Notes under the pieces: model-generated
The model's database searches: none
Told to the model about the DNA's origin: nothing
The model's input: only the letters and a program-made list of their open reading frames with translations
Shown here: positions 1-7,021 of the stretch, one piece after another
How the letters are laid out: each line of letters starts with the position of its first letter
Position numbering within the stretch: the stretch's first letter is position 1
Position numbers and translations under genes: made by a program
Assembly (NCBI GenBank): GCA_900763035.1
Contig: CAAFIS010000194.1
Coordinates: 1 to 9,973, forward strand
DNA length: 9,973 nucleotides
Direction of reading: 5' to 3'
Source of the DNA: Clostridia bacterium
GTDB lineage: Bacteria; Bacillota; Clostridia; Oscillospirales; Acutalibacteraceae

Positions 1-135
1 GAGATCCTGCAGAACGAGCTGTGGCCCTCGATCCTGAACCAGACGAAATCGGTCAAGAGCGCCGTCAGCTCTTACAAGTCCGCCTTGCAGGAAAAGGCGA
101 CGACCGCCTACCGCGGCACCGTGACGAAGGGATGA
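1..135 (+). CDS. C-terminal fragment, probable extracellular solute-binding protein (5' end outside window)
   Basis: Frame 1 is open from the window edge to a TGA at 133-135 and gives 44 residues. They are helical and polar (NELWPSILNQTKSV, then a Lys/Ser/Ala/Thr-rich stretch ending TVTKG). Amphipathic helices of this kind close many carbohydrate ABC solute-binding proteins, and the gene sits directly upstream of another binding protein and two permeases. Codon use matches the neighbours. The fragment holds no diagnostic motif, so the assignment rests on context and general character; another exported protein is possible. The next gene begins 51 nt later with no terminator between, so the two are probably cotranscribed. 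Confidence 0.5.
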   Translation, partial: EILQNELWPSILNQTKSVKSAVSSYKSALQEKATTAYRGTVTKG

Positions 136-168
136 CCCCTTCGTCCGATGACCGGCAGCGAAGACACC

Positions 169-175
169 GAAAGGA
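169..175 (+). promoter_or_regulatory. Ribosome binding site deciding the start at 187
   Basis: GAAAGGA lies 11 nt before the ATG at 187. Starting there gives a clean signal peptide with a short basic n-region. The in-frame ATGs at 148 and 175 would add an acidic, polar leader (MTGSEDTERMDSR) unlike a signal-peptide n-region. The ATG at 148 has only a distant AAGGGA inside the previous gene's end. Confidence 0.5.
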
Positions 176-186
176 TGGATAGCCGC

Positions 187-3012
187 ATGAGCACCGTGAC
201 GAAAAGATGGATCGCCTGCCTGACGGCGCTGCTGCTGCTGCCTGTGTGCAGCGGCGCGGCGCTTGCCGCCGGGCAGAGCGTGAGGCCCGGCTATCCGGAA
301 TATGCCGCCGAGCATGGCGAAGGCACGCGTCCGCAGACCGAGATCTGCGTGGACGCGGTGCAGTATGCCCGCGCCGAGGACAGTGCGCTCTCGGTCGTCA
401 CGTCGGACGGGAAGTCCGGCCTGGCGACCGGGGGCGACGGCCTTGTCGAGTGGCGTTTCACGGTCGCGGAGAGCGGCCTGTATGACATCGAGATCACGTA
501 TCGCCCGCTGCCCGGCAAGGGTGCCGACATCCGGCGGGCGCTTTATATCAACGGAGAGATCCCCTTCGAGGAGCTGTCGAGCATATCGCTGCCACGCACG
601 TGGCGCGACGCGGACGGCGAGATCCGGACCGACGCTGCGGGCAACGAGCTGCGGCCGGAGCAGGTGGAGGTCGACAGTGTGCAGAAGCGCACGCTGACCG
701 GCAGTGACTACACGGCGGGCGAACCGATCAGCGTGTGGCTGGAAGCGGGCGAGAACACCGTGGCCCTGCAGGGCATCAGCGAGCCGATGGTCGTGTACGG
801 TATCCGGTTTTTCGGCCGCGGTGAGCGGCCGAGCTACCGCGAGGTGGCCGACGGCTATACCTACGCGCCGGCGGCCGAAACGATCCGCATCGAGGGCGAG
901 GACGCCGTGCGCCGCTCCGACAAGAGCCTGTATGCCGTGTGCGACCGCTCGAGCGGGCAAAGCTCGCCCGTGGCGCTGGGCAAAACGGTGTTCAACGCCA
1001 TCGGCGGCGCGAACTGGAGCGAACCGCTGCAGTGGATCGAATGGGAGTTCGACGTTCCGGCGGCCGGACTGTACCGGCTGGCGATCCGCGGCAAACAGGA
1101 CACGACGCCCGGCCAGATCAGCAGCCGGCGGCTGTATATCGACGGCGAGGTGCCGTTTGCCGAGGCCGAGGGCATCGGCTTTAGCTACGGGCTGGGTTTT
1201 CGCTGCTTCGTCCCGTCCGACGAGGCGGGGGAGCCGTATCTGTTCGCCCTTTCGGCCGGGCACCACACGCTGCGGCTGGAGAACGACGTCGGTGCGGTGT
1301 CCTCGCTGCTGGGGCAGGTGGACGAGGCGGTGAAGCAGCTTGACGAGATCTATGCCAAGGTGTTCCGCATCACCGGATCGTATCCGGATGCCGACCGGGA
1401 CTATGCTTTGGAGAACGCGCTGCCGGAGCTGCCCGGCCTGATCGAAAAGGCCGCCGCGGCGCTGTCCGCGTGCGAGGAGAACTGCCTTGCCCTGACCGGT
1501 GAGAAGGGCGACGGCTATGCGAGCATGGAGCGCGTGCTGGTGCTGCTGCGCATCTTTGAAGAGGATACGGAGGCGCTGCCCGCGCGGCTGGAGCTTTTCC
1601 GCACCAACGTCAGCTCGCTGGCGGCGTGGCTGCTGACCGCCGTGTCGCAGCCGCTGCTGATCGACTGGATCGAATGGCAGCCGGCGGACTCGGCCGTGCC
1701 GCAGGTAGAGGCGGGCTTTTTCGGACGCGCATGGTTCGCCGTGCGCAGCTTCGTCAATTCGTTTTTGTCCGACTATGATACGGCGGGCGCGGGTGCGGAC
1801 GGCAGCGAAACGGTGACGGTATGGCTGGGCACCGGCCGCGACCAGATGCGGGCGCTGGAGCATACGGCGCTGACGGGATTCGTCGAGAAATACGGCATCG
1901 GCGTGAACATCCGTCTGGTGGACATCAACGTGCTGCTGCCCGCCGTGGCCGCCGACTGCGGCCCGGATGCGGCGATCGGCCTTGAACGGTCGCTGCCGCT
2001 CAACTATGCTTACCGCGGCGCGGTGAGCGATCTGTCCGGCTTTGACGGCTTTGCCGAGCTGGCCGCGCAGTTCCCGGCGCAGGCGCTGACCGAGTTCACC
2101 TACGGCGATGCGGTGTATGCGCTGCCGGACAAATACACGTTCTATATGCTGTTCTACCGGCAGGATATTTTGGACGAGATCGGTGCGGACGTGCCGCAGA
2201 CGTGGGCGCAGCTGTATGCCTTGCTGCCGCGGCTGCAGACGCAGCACATGACCGTCGGCCTGCCGAACCTGGCCGACAATGTGATCGACATCTTCACGAC
2301 GCTGCTGTATCAGCGCGGCGGCAACGTGTATGACGAGGCGCTGACGTGCAGCACACTGGACAGCGAGGAAGCACTGTCCGCCTTCAAGGACTTCACCGAC
2401 CTGTATACGAAATATAAGGTGCTGCAGAAGATCGACGCGCTGAGCTACTTCCGCACCGGGCAGACCCCGATCACGTTGCAGCCGTACACGTTTTTTGCAA
2501 ATCTGGAAGCGTCTGCGCCGGAGATCCGCGGGCGGTGGGGCTTCGCTCCGATGCCCGGCACGGCGCAGGATGACGGCACGGTGGATCACACGGTGTCCGG
2601 GACGGCGACGGGCTGCTGCATCTTCCGCAACAGCGCGCACGAACAGGCGGCGTGGACGTTTTTGCGCTGGTTCCTCGGTGAGGAGGCACAGACGACCTTT
2701 GGCAGCGAGCTGGAAACGATCCAGGGCACGGCCGGGCGCTATGCCACGGCGAACCTCGGCGCGCTGCGTCGTCTGCCGTGGACGGACGCGCAGCTGACCG
2801 CCATCCTGCGGCAGGCGGAGATGACCCGCGCCATGCCGGAGGCTCCCGGCGGCTATATGACCGCGCGCTATATCATCAGTGCGGCGACGACGGTCATCAA
2901 CAACGGTCTGCTGCCGCGCGACACGCTGACCGACTACACGAAGAACATCAACGACGAGGTATCGGCCATGCGCCGCAAGCTGGGGCTGGATGAAGAGGGG
3001 GCAGAGGCATGA
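187..3012 (+). CDS. Modular extracellular carbohydrate-binding protein: two CBM-like modules fused to a family-1 ABC solute-binding domain
   Basis: Predicted role: captures a carbohydrate outside the cell and delivers it to the permeases encoded next. The 941 residues start with a sec signal (basic STVTKRW, hydrophobic core, ALAAG cleavage region near 22-29). Two related beta-sandwich modules follow (about 50-212 and 230-371). They share GLY...I (97 and 294) and RRxLYI[ND]GE[IV]PF (116-127 and 314-324), suggesting an internal duplication like CBM6/35-type modules. A helical, Leu/Ala/Glu-rich linker spans about 372-535. The solute-binding domain runs about 543-941, with the family-typical YALPDKYTFYMLFYRQD at 644-660 and a C-terminal WTFLRWFLGEEAQ block from 823. 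Ordinary family members are about 400-450 aa, so this one is about twice the usual size. The stop overlaps the next start (ATGA). No convincing lipobox is present (only LPVC), so it is either free or held through partners. The ligand cannot be read from sequence. Confidence 0.85.
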   Translation: MSTVTKRWIACLTALLLLPVCSGAALAAGQSVRPGYPEYAAEHGEGTRPQTEICVDAVQYARAEDSALSVVTSDGKSGLATGGDGLVEWRFTVAESGLYDIEITYRPLPGKGADIRRALYINGEIPFEELSSISLPRTWRDADGEIRTDAAGNELRPEQVEVDSVQKRTLTGSDYTAGEPISVWLEAGENTVALQGISEPMVVYGIRFFGRGERPSYREVADGYTYAPAAETIRIEGEDAVRRSDKSLYAVCDRSSGQSSPVALGKTVFNAIGGANWSEPLQWIEWEFDVPAAGLYRLAIRGKQDTTPGQISSRRLYIDGEVPFAEAEGIGFSYGLGFRCFVPSDEAGEPYLFALSAGHHTLRLENDVGAVSSLLGQVDEAVKQLDEIYAKVFRITGSYPDADRDYALENALPELPGLIEKAAAALSACEENCLALTGEKGDGYASMERVLVLLRIFEEDTEALPARLELFRTNVSSLAAWLLTAVSQPLLIDWIEWQPADSAVPQVEAGFFGRAWFAVRSFVNSFLSDYDTAGAGADGSETVTVWLGTGRDQMRALEHTALTGFVEKYGIGVNIRLVDINVLLPAVAADCGPDAAIGLERSLPLNYAYRGAVSDLSGFDGFAELAAQFPAQALTEFTYGDAVYALPDKYTFYMLFYRQDILDEIGADVPQTWAQLYALLPRLQTQHMTVGLPNLADNVIDIFTTLLYQRGGNVYDEALTCSTLDSEEALSAFKDFTDLYTKYKVLQKIDALSYFRTGQTPITLQPYTFFANLEASAPEIRGRWGFAPMPGTAQDDGTVDHTVSGTATGCCIFRNSAHEQAAWTFLRWFLGEEAQTTFGSELETIQGTAGRYATANLGALRRLPWTDAQLTAILRQAEMTRAMPEAPGGYMTARYIISAATTVINNGLLPRDTLTDYTKNINDEVSAMRRKLGLDEEGAEA
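2994..3000 (+). promoter_or_regulatory. Ribosome binding site for the first permease
   Basis: AGAGGGG (2994-3000) inside the end of the binding-protein gene lies 8 nt before the overlapping ATG at 3009, supporting independent or coupled initiation of the permease. Confidence 0.6.
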
Positions 3013-3914
3013 CGAAACGGTTGGCGGATGCCGGGCACTATCTGAAGCGCAACGGCACCGGTTATCTGCTGATGCTGCCGTATCTGGCGGTGTTCGCGGT
3101 GTTCACGGTCTGGCCGGTGGTGATGAGCCTCGTGCTCAGCTTCACCAGCTACAACGTGTTCGAGGCACCGCGGTTTTTGGGGTTCGACAACTACATCGAT
3201 CTGTTCTTTCGCGACACGGTGTTTTTGACCGCGCTGCAGAACACGTTCCTCATCTCGCTGATCGTGGGGCCGGTGGGATACCTGCTGAGCCTGTTCCTTG
3301 CGTGGATGGTCAACGAATACCGCAACCCGTGGAAAACGATCCTGACCGTGATCTTTTACGCGCCGACGCTGTCGAACGCCGTGTTCACGATCTGGCTGAT
3401 CGTGTTCGACGGGGACATCTACGGCTATCTGAACAGCTTTTTGCTGAACCTCGGCTTCATCACCGAGCCGATCCAGTGGCGCACCGACCCGACCTATATG
3501 ATGGCCGTCGTCATCGTGGTGCAGCTGTGGGTGAGCCTCGGTACGTCGTTTTTGACGCTGCGCGCCGGGTTCAACACCGTCGACCGGCAGTATTACGAGG
3601 CCGGGGCGATCGATGGGATCCGCAACCGTTTTCAGGAGCTGTGGTACATCACCCTGCCGATGATGGCACCGCACCTGATGCTGTCGGCCGTGCTGTCGAT
3701 CACTGCGACCTTTACCACGGCGAACGTGGCCACGGTGATGACCGGCTTCCCGTCGGTCAACTATGCCACGCACACGGTCATGCACCATTTGCAGGACTAC
3801 GCCACGATCCGCTATGAGCGCGGCTATGCCTCCGCGATCGCCACGGTGCTGTTTTTGATGAGCCTGCTCATGAACAAGCTTGCCCAAAAAGCGATCGGCC
3901 GGATCGGCAAATGA
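3009..3914 (+). CDS. Carbohydrate ABC transporter permease, MalF/UgpA type
   Basis: Membrane subunit of a sugar importer of the binding-protein-dependent (CUT1) class. The 301-aa product has six hydrophobic segments at about 19-45, 80-103, 111-140, 165-187, 220-240 and 273-293. Its N-terminus (YLLMLPYLAVFAVFTVWPVV) is the usual start of MalF/UgpA-like permeases. The cytoplasmic EAA loop that contacts the ATPase is present as YYEAGAIDG (195-203), followed by a hydrophilic stretch and LPMMAPHLML. The start overlaps the binding-protein stop by 4 nt, which implies translational coupling. It pairs with the MalG-type permease immediately downstream; their joint ATPase is not in the window. Length and motifs are ordinary, and the substrate is undetermined. 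Confidence 0.93.
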   Translation: MTKRLADAGHYLKRNGTGYLLMLPYLAVFAVFTVWPVVMSLVLSFTSYNVFEAPRFLGFDNYIDLFFRDTVFLTALQNTFLISLIVGPVGYLLSLFLAWMVNEYRNPWKTILTVIFYAPTLSNAVFTIWLIVFDGDIYGYLNSFLLNLGFITEPIQWRTDPTYMMAVVIVVQLWVSLGTSFLTLRAGFNTVDRQYYEAGAIDGIRNRFQELWYITLPMMAPHLMLSAVLSITATFTTANVATVMTGFPSVNYATHTVMHHLQDYATIRYERGYASAIATVLFLMSLLMNKLAQKAIGRIGK

Positions 3915-3916
3915 CC

Positions 3917-3925
3917 GGGGAGGGA
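3917..3925 (+). promoter_or_regulatory. Ribosome binding site deciding the start at 3934
   Basis: GGGGAGGGA ends 8 nt before the ATG at 3934. The reading frame stays open to an ATG at 3880 inside the previous gene, but only 3934 has a well-placed site and gives a normal permease N-terminus (MKKRKHKRFF). Confidence 0.7.
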
Positions 3926-3933
3926 CGGTGCTG

Positions 3934-4815
3934 ATGAAAAAACGAAAACACAAGCGGTTTTTCGGCACGAACGTCGGCCGCCTCAGCCGCAGCCGCGCGG
4001 GCAGCGCCTGTATGCTGCTGTTTTTGCTGCTGTTCGCCGCGTTCAGCGCCCTGCCGATCGTGCTGATCTTCCTGCAGTCGGTCAAGCCGCTCAACGAGCT
4101 GTTCGTCTATCCGCCGAAGTTTTATGTCGTATCGCCGACGCTGCAGAATTTTCGCCAGCTCGGCTCCGTGATGAGCGACAGCATGGTGCCGCTGTCCCGC
4201 TATGTGTTCAACAGTGCCTTCGTCTCCGTTGCGGGCACGGTGGGGCATATCCTGTTCGCCTCGATGTGCGCTTTCCCGCTGGCGAAGCTGCACTTAAAGG
4301 GCGGGAACGCGATCTTTACGCTGATCGTGACGTCGCTGATGTTCGCGTCCACGGTGTCGGATATCGTCAATTACCAAACGATCTCCTCGATGCACCTGCT
4401 GGACACCTATGCGGCGATCATTTTGCCGGCGCTCGGCAGCAGTCTGGGGCTGTACATCATGAAGCAGTTCATGGAGCAGCTGCCCGACTCGATCTTAGAG
4501 TCTGCCGCCATCGACGGGGCGGGGCATCTGACGACGTTTTGGCGCGTGGTGATGCCGAACGTCAAGCCCGCGTGGCTGACGCTGGCCATCTTTTCGTTCC
4601 AGGGGCTGTGGAACGGGACGAACAGCACCTACATCTACAGTGAACAGTATAAATCGCTGCCCTATGCGCTGTCGCAGATCGCAGCGGGCGGCGTGATCCG
4701 CACCGGCGTATCCAGCGCCGTGAGCGTGATCGTGCTGATCGTGCCGCTGCTGCTGTTCATCCTGACGCAGAGCCGCATCGTGGAAACGATGGCGACCTCC
4801 GGCATGAAGGAATGA
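3934..4815 (+). CDS. Carbohydrate ABC transporter permease, MalG/UgpE type
   Basis: Second membrane subunit of the importer, expected to dimerise with the MalF-type protein encoded 19 nt upstream. The 293-aa product has a very basic cytoplasmic N-terminus, then hydrophobic segments at about 26-48, 92-115, 126-148, 160-180, 212-232 and 260-280. After TM1 come the family-typical LQSVKP and a PTLQNF element. The EAA loop reads ESAAIDGA (189-196), followed by FWRVVMPNVKPAW, a typical MalG-type sequence. The C-terminus reads TMATSGMKE; MalG-family C-termini commonly reach the ATPase interface and often end in GxxKG-like sequences. I chose the start at 3934 over the upstream in-frame ATG because of the ribosome binding site and because the extra residues would lie in the preceding gene. 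The gene after it starts 28 nt downstream. Confidence 0.92.
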   Translation: MKKRKHKRFFGTNVGRLSRSRAGSACMLLFLLLFAAFSALPIVLIFLQSVKPLNELFVYPPKFYVVSPTLQNFRQLGSVMSDSMVPLSRYVFNSAFVSVAGTVGHILFASMCAFPLAKLHLKGGNAIFTLIVTSLMFASTVSDIVNYQTISSMHLLDTYAAIILPALGSSLGLYIMKQFMEQLPDSILESAAIDGAGHLTTFWRVVMPNVKPAWLTLAIFSFQGLWNGTNSTYIYSEQYKSLPYALSQIAAGGVIRTGVSSAVSVIVLIVPLLLFILTQSRIVETMATSGMKE

Positions 4816-4843
4816 TCCGCCGAACGAAAGGGGGATACGCAAA

Positions 4844-6346
4844 ATGAGGATACGCCCGTTCATCCCGGCGGCCGCGGCGGCGCTGTCTGCGGTGCTGCTG
4901 TGCTGCACGCCCGTGCAGGCTGCGCAGGCTGCCGAGCCGGTGTTCGTGCCCTATGACAGCTATACATATTCGACGCGCAGCGGCACGGCCGAGGCGATGC
5001 TCTGCCCCACGCCGTACCGGCCGGGCACGGTGATCGACCGGTCGACGCTCGGCGTGCCGCTGACCTCGCCGGAGCACATGGTGTTCGACGGCGCCGGGCG
5101 GCTGTACGTGACCGACAGCACGGCGAACGCGCTGTATGTGCTGGACGATACTTTGGCGCTGACGGCGGCCGTCGACAGCTTTGAGGACGATGAAGGGAAC
5201 TTCGGGTTTTTCAGCGGGCCGACGGGACTGTTCGTCGATGAGGACAACGGCTGCCTGTACGTCTGCGACACGAACGCGCGGCGCATCGTCGTGCTGGATC
5301 TGGAAACGCGGCGCGTGCGGCGCATCATCGCCGATGTCGTGCCCACCGGTATCGCCGAGGACGACGAATATCTGTTTTTGCCCACGCGGGTGGCGGTGGA
5401 CGGCTCCGGCAGTCTGTATGTGCTGGTGAAGAACGACCACAACGGCCTGCTGCAGCTGGACGAGAGCGGCCGGTTCGTGGGGTATATCGGATCGAACAGC
5501 GTTACCTTCGATCCGATCACGCGCCTGTGGAAGCGTCTGATGACCAAGGAGCAACGCCGACAGATGGAGCAGTTTTTGCCGGTGGAGTATACCGATCTTT
5601 TCATGGACGGCGACGGTCTGCTGTATGCCGTGACCAGAGCCGGTGAGAGCAGCCCGGTCAAGCGGCTGAACCTTGCGGGAAAGGACGTGCTGTCGCGCAG
5701 CGGCTATGTGGACGTGTGCGGCGACATCGTGACCGCCGGGGCGGACGGCTCCGTTCTGGTCGGTGTGGCGGCGGACGGGCAGGATACGGCCTATGTGTTG
5801 GATGCCGCGCGCGGCCGGGTGTTCGTGTACGACGCCGAGGGGTTCTTGCTGTATGCCTTTGGCGGGATCGGCACGCAGATCGGCTGCGTGAGCGTGCCGT
5901 CGGCCATCGCCGTGCGCGGCGGGGACGTGTATGTGGCCGACAAGGGCGCGGGGCGGATCACCGTGTTCTCGCGTACCGCGTATGCCGCGCTGATCGCGCA
6001 GGCGGAGGAACACTACAACGCCGGTCGCTATGACGAGAGCATGGCGGCGTGGCAGCAGGTGCTGGAGAAGAACGCGAACTTTGAACTGGCGTATGCGCAG
6101 ATCGGTAAGATCTGCCTGCGCCGCGGCGACTATGCCGAGGCGATGCGCTGCTTTGAACTGGGCAACTACCGCGGCGACAGCGTGACGAAGAACACCGGCT
6201 TCAACAAAGCGTATGCGGAATACCGCCGGGAAACGGCGGCGCACTGGTTCGCTCCCGTGGCGATCGGCTGCGCGGCGATCGCCGCGGCGGCCGTCATCCT
6301 GCGGCGGGTACGCCGGAAAAAGAGAAAGGACGGTGCGGGAGCATGA
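4844..6346 (+). CDS. Secreted NHL-repeat beta-propeller / TPR protein with C-terminal membrane anchor
   Basis: Likely an extracellular scaffold or sensor accessory to the importer. The 500 residues begin with a sec signal peptide (Arg-containing n-region, Ala/Leu-rich core, cleavage near VQAAQAA at 25-31). NHL-like propeller repeats follow, seen as SPEHMVFDGAGRLYVTD (75), GPTGLFVDEDNGCLYVCD (125), LPTRVAVDGSGSLYVL (179), a weaker LFMDGDGLLYAV and VPSAIAVRGGDVYVAD (351). Residues about 380-445 form one to two TPR helical hairpins (AEEHYNAGRYDESMAAWQQVL; ICLRRGDYAEAMRCFELG). A membrane segment at 468-486 precedes a basic tail RRVRRKKRK, placing the propeller and TPRs outside and the tail inside. 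AAAGGGGG lies 9 nt before the ATG, and the stop overlaps the YIP1 start (ATGA), coupling the two. No catalytic motif is visible and the molecular function is unknown. Confidence 0.85.
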   Translation: MRIRPFIPAAAAALSAVLLCCTPVQAAQAAEPVFVPYDSYTYSTRSGTAEAMLCPTPYRPGTVIDRSTLGVPLTSPEHMVFDGAGRLYVTDSTANALYVLDDTLALTAAVDSFEDDEGNFGFFSGPTGLFVDEDNGCLYVCDTNARRIVVLDLETRRVRRIIADVVPTGIAEDDEYLFLPTRVAVDGSGSLYVLVKNDHNGLLQLDESGRFVGYIGSNSVTFDPITRLWKRLMTKEQRRQMEQFLPVEYTDLFMDGDGLLYAVTRAGESSPVKRLNLAGKDVLSRSGYVDVCGDIVTAGADGSVLVGVAADGQDTAYVLDAARGRVFVYDAEGFLLYAFGGIGTQIGCVSVPSAIAVRGGDVYVADKGAGRITVFSRTAYAALIAQAEEHYNAGRYDESMAAWQQVLEKNANFELAYAQIGKICLRRGDYAEAMRCFELGNYRGDSVTKNTGFNKAYAEYRRETAAHWFAPVAIGCAAIAAAAVILRRVRRKKRKDGAGA

Positions 6347-6972
6347 TCCGCCGTGTGCAAGAGCAGGCGCGTTTTGCCCTGCATATCTCCGTCCATCCGT
6401 TCGACGGGTTTTGGGACATGAAGCGGGAGGGGCGCGGGCGGCTGTCCGCCGCGCTGATCCTGATGGCGCTGATGCTGCTGACCCACGTGTGGGCGCAGCA
6501 GGCGCAGGCGTTTTTGTTCAACACCGAGAAGTTCGCACCCTACGATATGCTGTTCGAGATCACGAAGCTGACGCTGCTGATCGCGGTGTTCTGCGTGGCG
6601 AACTGGTCGGTGACGACGCTGCTGCAGGGGGAAGGTACGTTTCGCGACATCGTGATGGTGACGGGATACGCCTGCGTGCCGCTGATCCTGATCCCGCTGC
6701 CGGCGGCGCTGCTGTCGAACCTATGCACCTTCACCGAGGAGGTCTATCTGACGGCGGCGAACTGGATCGCGATAGGGTGGTTCTTCTTTTTGCTGTTTTC
6801 CGGGATCATGACGGTGCATCAGTATCCGCTGGGGCGGATGCTGCTGACCACCGTGCTCACGGCGGCCGCCATGATCGCCGTTATCTTCATCGGGCTGCTG
6901 TTTTTCAACCTTTTTTCGCAGCTGATCAGCTTCGTTTGGTCGGTATACAAAGAGATCCTGCTGCGCACCTGA
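6343..6972 (+). CDS. YIP1-family integral membrane protein
   Basis: A 209-aa multi-pass membrane protein of the bacterial YIP1 family, whose function in Firmicutes is not established. Hydrophobic segments lie at about 34-56, 70-92, 103-126, 137-158 and 166-190, the five-helix pattern of the family. The family-like stretch NWSVTTLLQGEGTF leads into DIVMVTGYACVPLIL, with the helix-breaking prolines typical of the third segment. The N-terminal HPFDGFWDMKREGRG is a hydrophilic cytoplasmic lead-in also common in this group. The start overlaps the preceding stop (ATGA); the nearest purine-rich site is GAAAGGA at 6324-6330, 12 nt upstream, so expression may depend on coupling. From context it may help assemble or regulate the neighbouring permease and propeller complex (inference). 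Confidence 0.87.
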   Translation: MIRRVQEQARFALHISVHPFDGFWDMKREGRGRLSAALILMALMLLTHVWAQQAQAFLFNTEKFAPYDMLFEITKLTLLIAVFCVANWSVTTLLQGEGTFRDIVMVTGYACVPLILIPLPAALLSNLCTFTEEVYLTAANWIAIGWFFFLLFSGIMTVHQYPLGRMLLTTVLTAAAMIAVIFIGLLFFNLFSQLISFVWSVYKEILLRT

Positions 6973-6994
6973 CCGGTGCAAAGCGGTGCACCGG
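6973..6994 (+). repeat. Perfect 8-bp inverted repeat (RNA hairpin) in the largest clean intergenic gap
   Basis: Immediately after the YIP1 stop, CCGGTGCA (6973-6980) pairs exactly with TGCACCGG (6987-6994) around a 6-nt loop AAGCGG. Six of the eight pairs are G-C. No T-run follows (next bases CCGTAT), so it does not look like an intrinsic terminator. It could be a processing or mRNA-stability element that sets the level of the DUF5696 gene, whose ribosome binding site begins 8 nt further on. Confidence 0.5.
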
Positions 6995-7002
6995 CCGTAT
7001 CC

Positions 7003-7014
7003 GGAAAGAGAGGG
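7003..7014 (+). promoter_or_regulatory. Ribosome binding site deciding the start at 7022
   Basis: GGAAAGAGAGGG ends 7 nt before the ATG at 7022. The frame is open further upstream (a GTG at 6986), but only 7022 gives a proper lipoprotein signal peptide (MKKRPIAL), so 7022 is the start. Confidence 0.75.
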
Positions 7015-7021
7015 CATCCAC

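Noticed and set aside
148..186. Earlier start for the modular binding protein (ATG at 148 or 175)
   Set aside because: It would put a polar, acidic leader ahead of the signal peptide. The ATG at 187 has GAAAGGA upstream and gives a normal sec signal.
220..252. Possible lipobox (LPVC) in the modular binding protein
   Set aside because: Pro at -2 and Val at -1 do not fit the lipobox consensus, and an ALAAG signal peptidase I site follows directly.
2934..4094. Minus-strand open frame of 386 codons
   Set aside because: It is opposite the permease genes, with low-complexity His/Arg/Gln composition and no recognisable motif. The + strand reading is a clear permease.
4757..6244. Long open frame on the minus strand (495 codons)
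   Set aside because: It lies opposite the NHL/TPR gene. Its translation is His/Arg/Gln-rich without domains or a signal, as expected from the reverse complement of GC-rich coding DNA.
6973..7000. Intrinsic terminator after the YIP1 gene
   Set aside because: The hairpin is perfect, but no T-tract follows and the downstream gene continues the same functional set.
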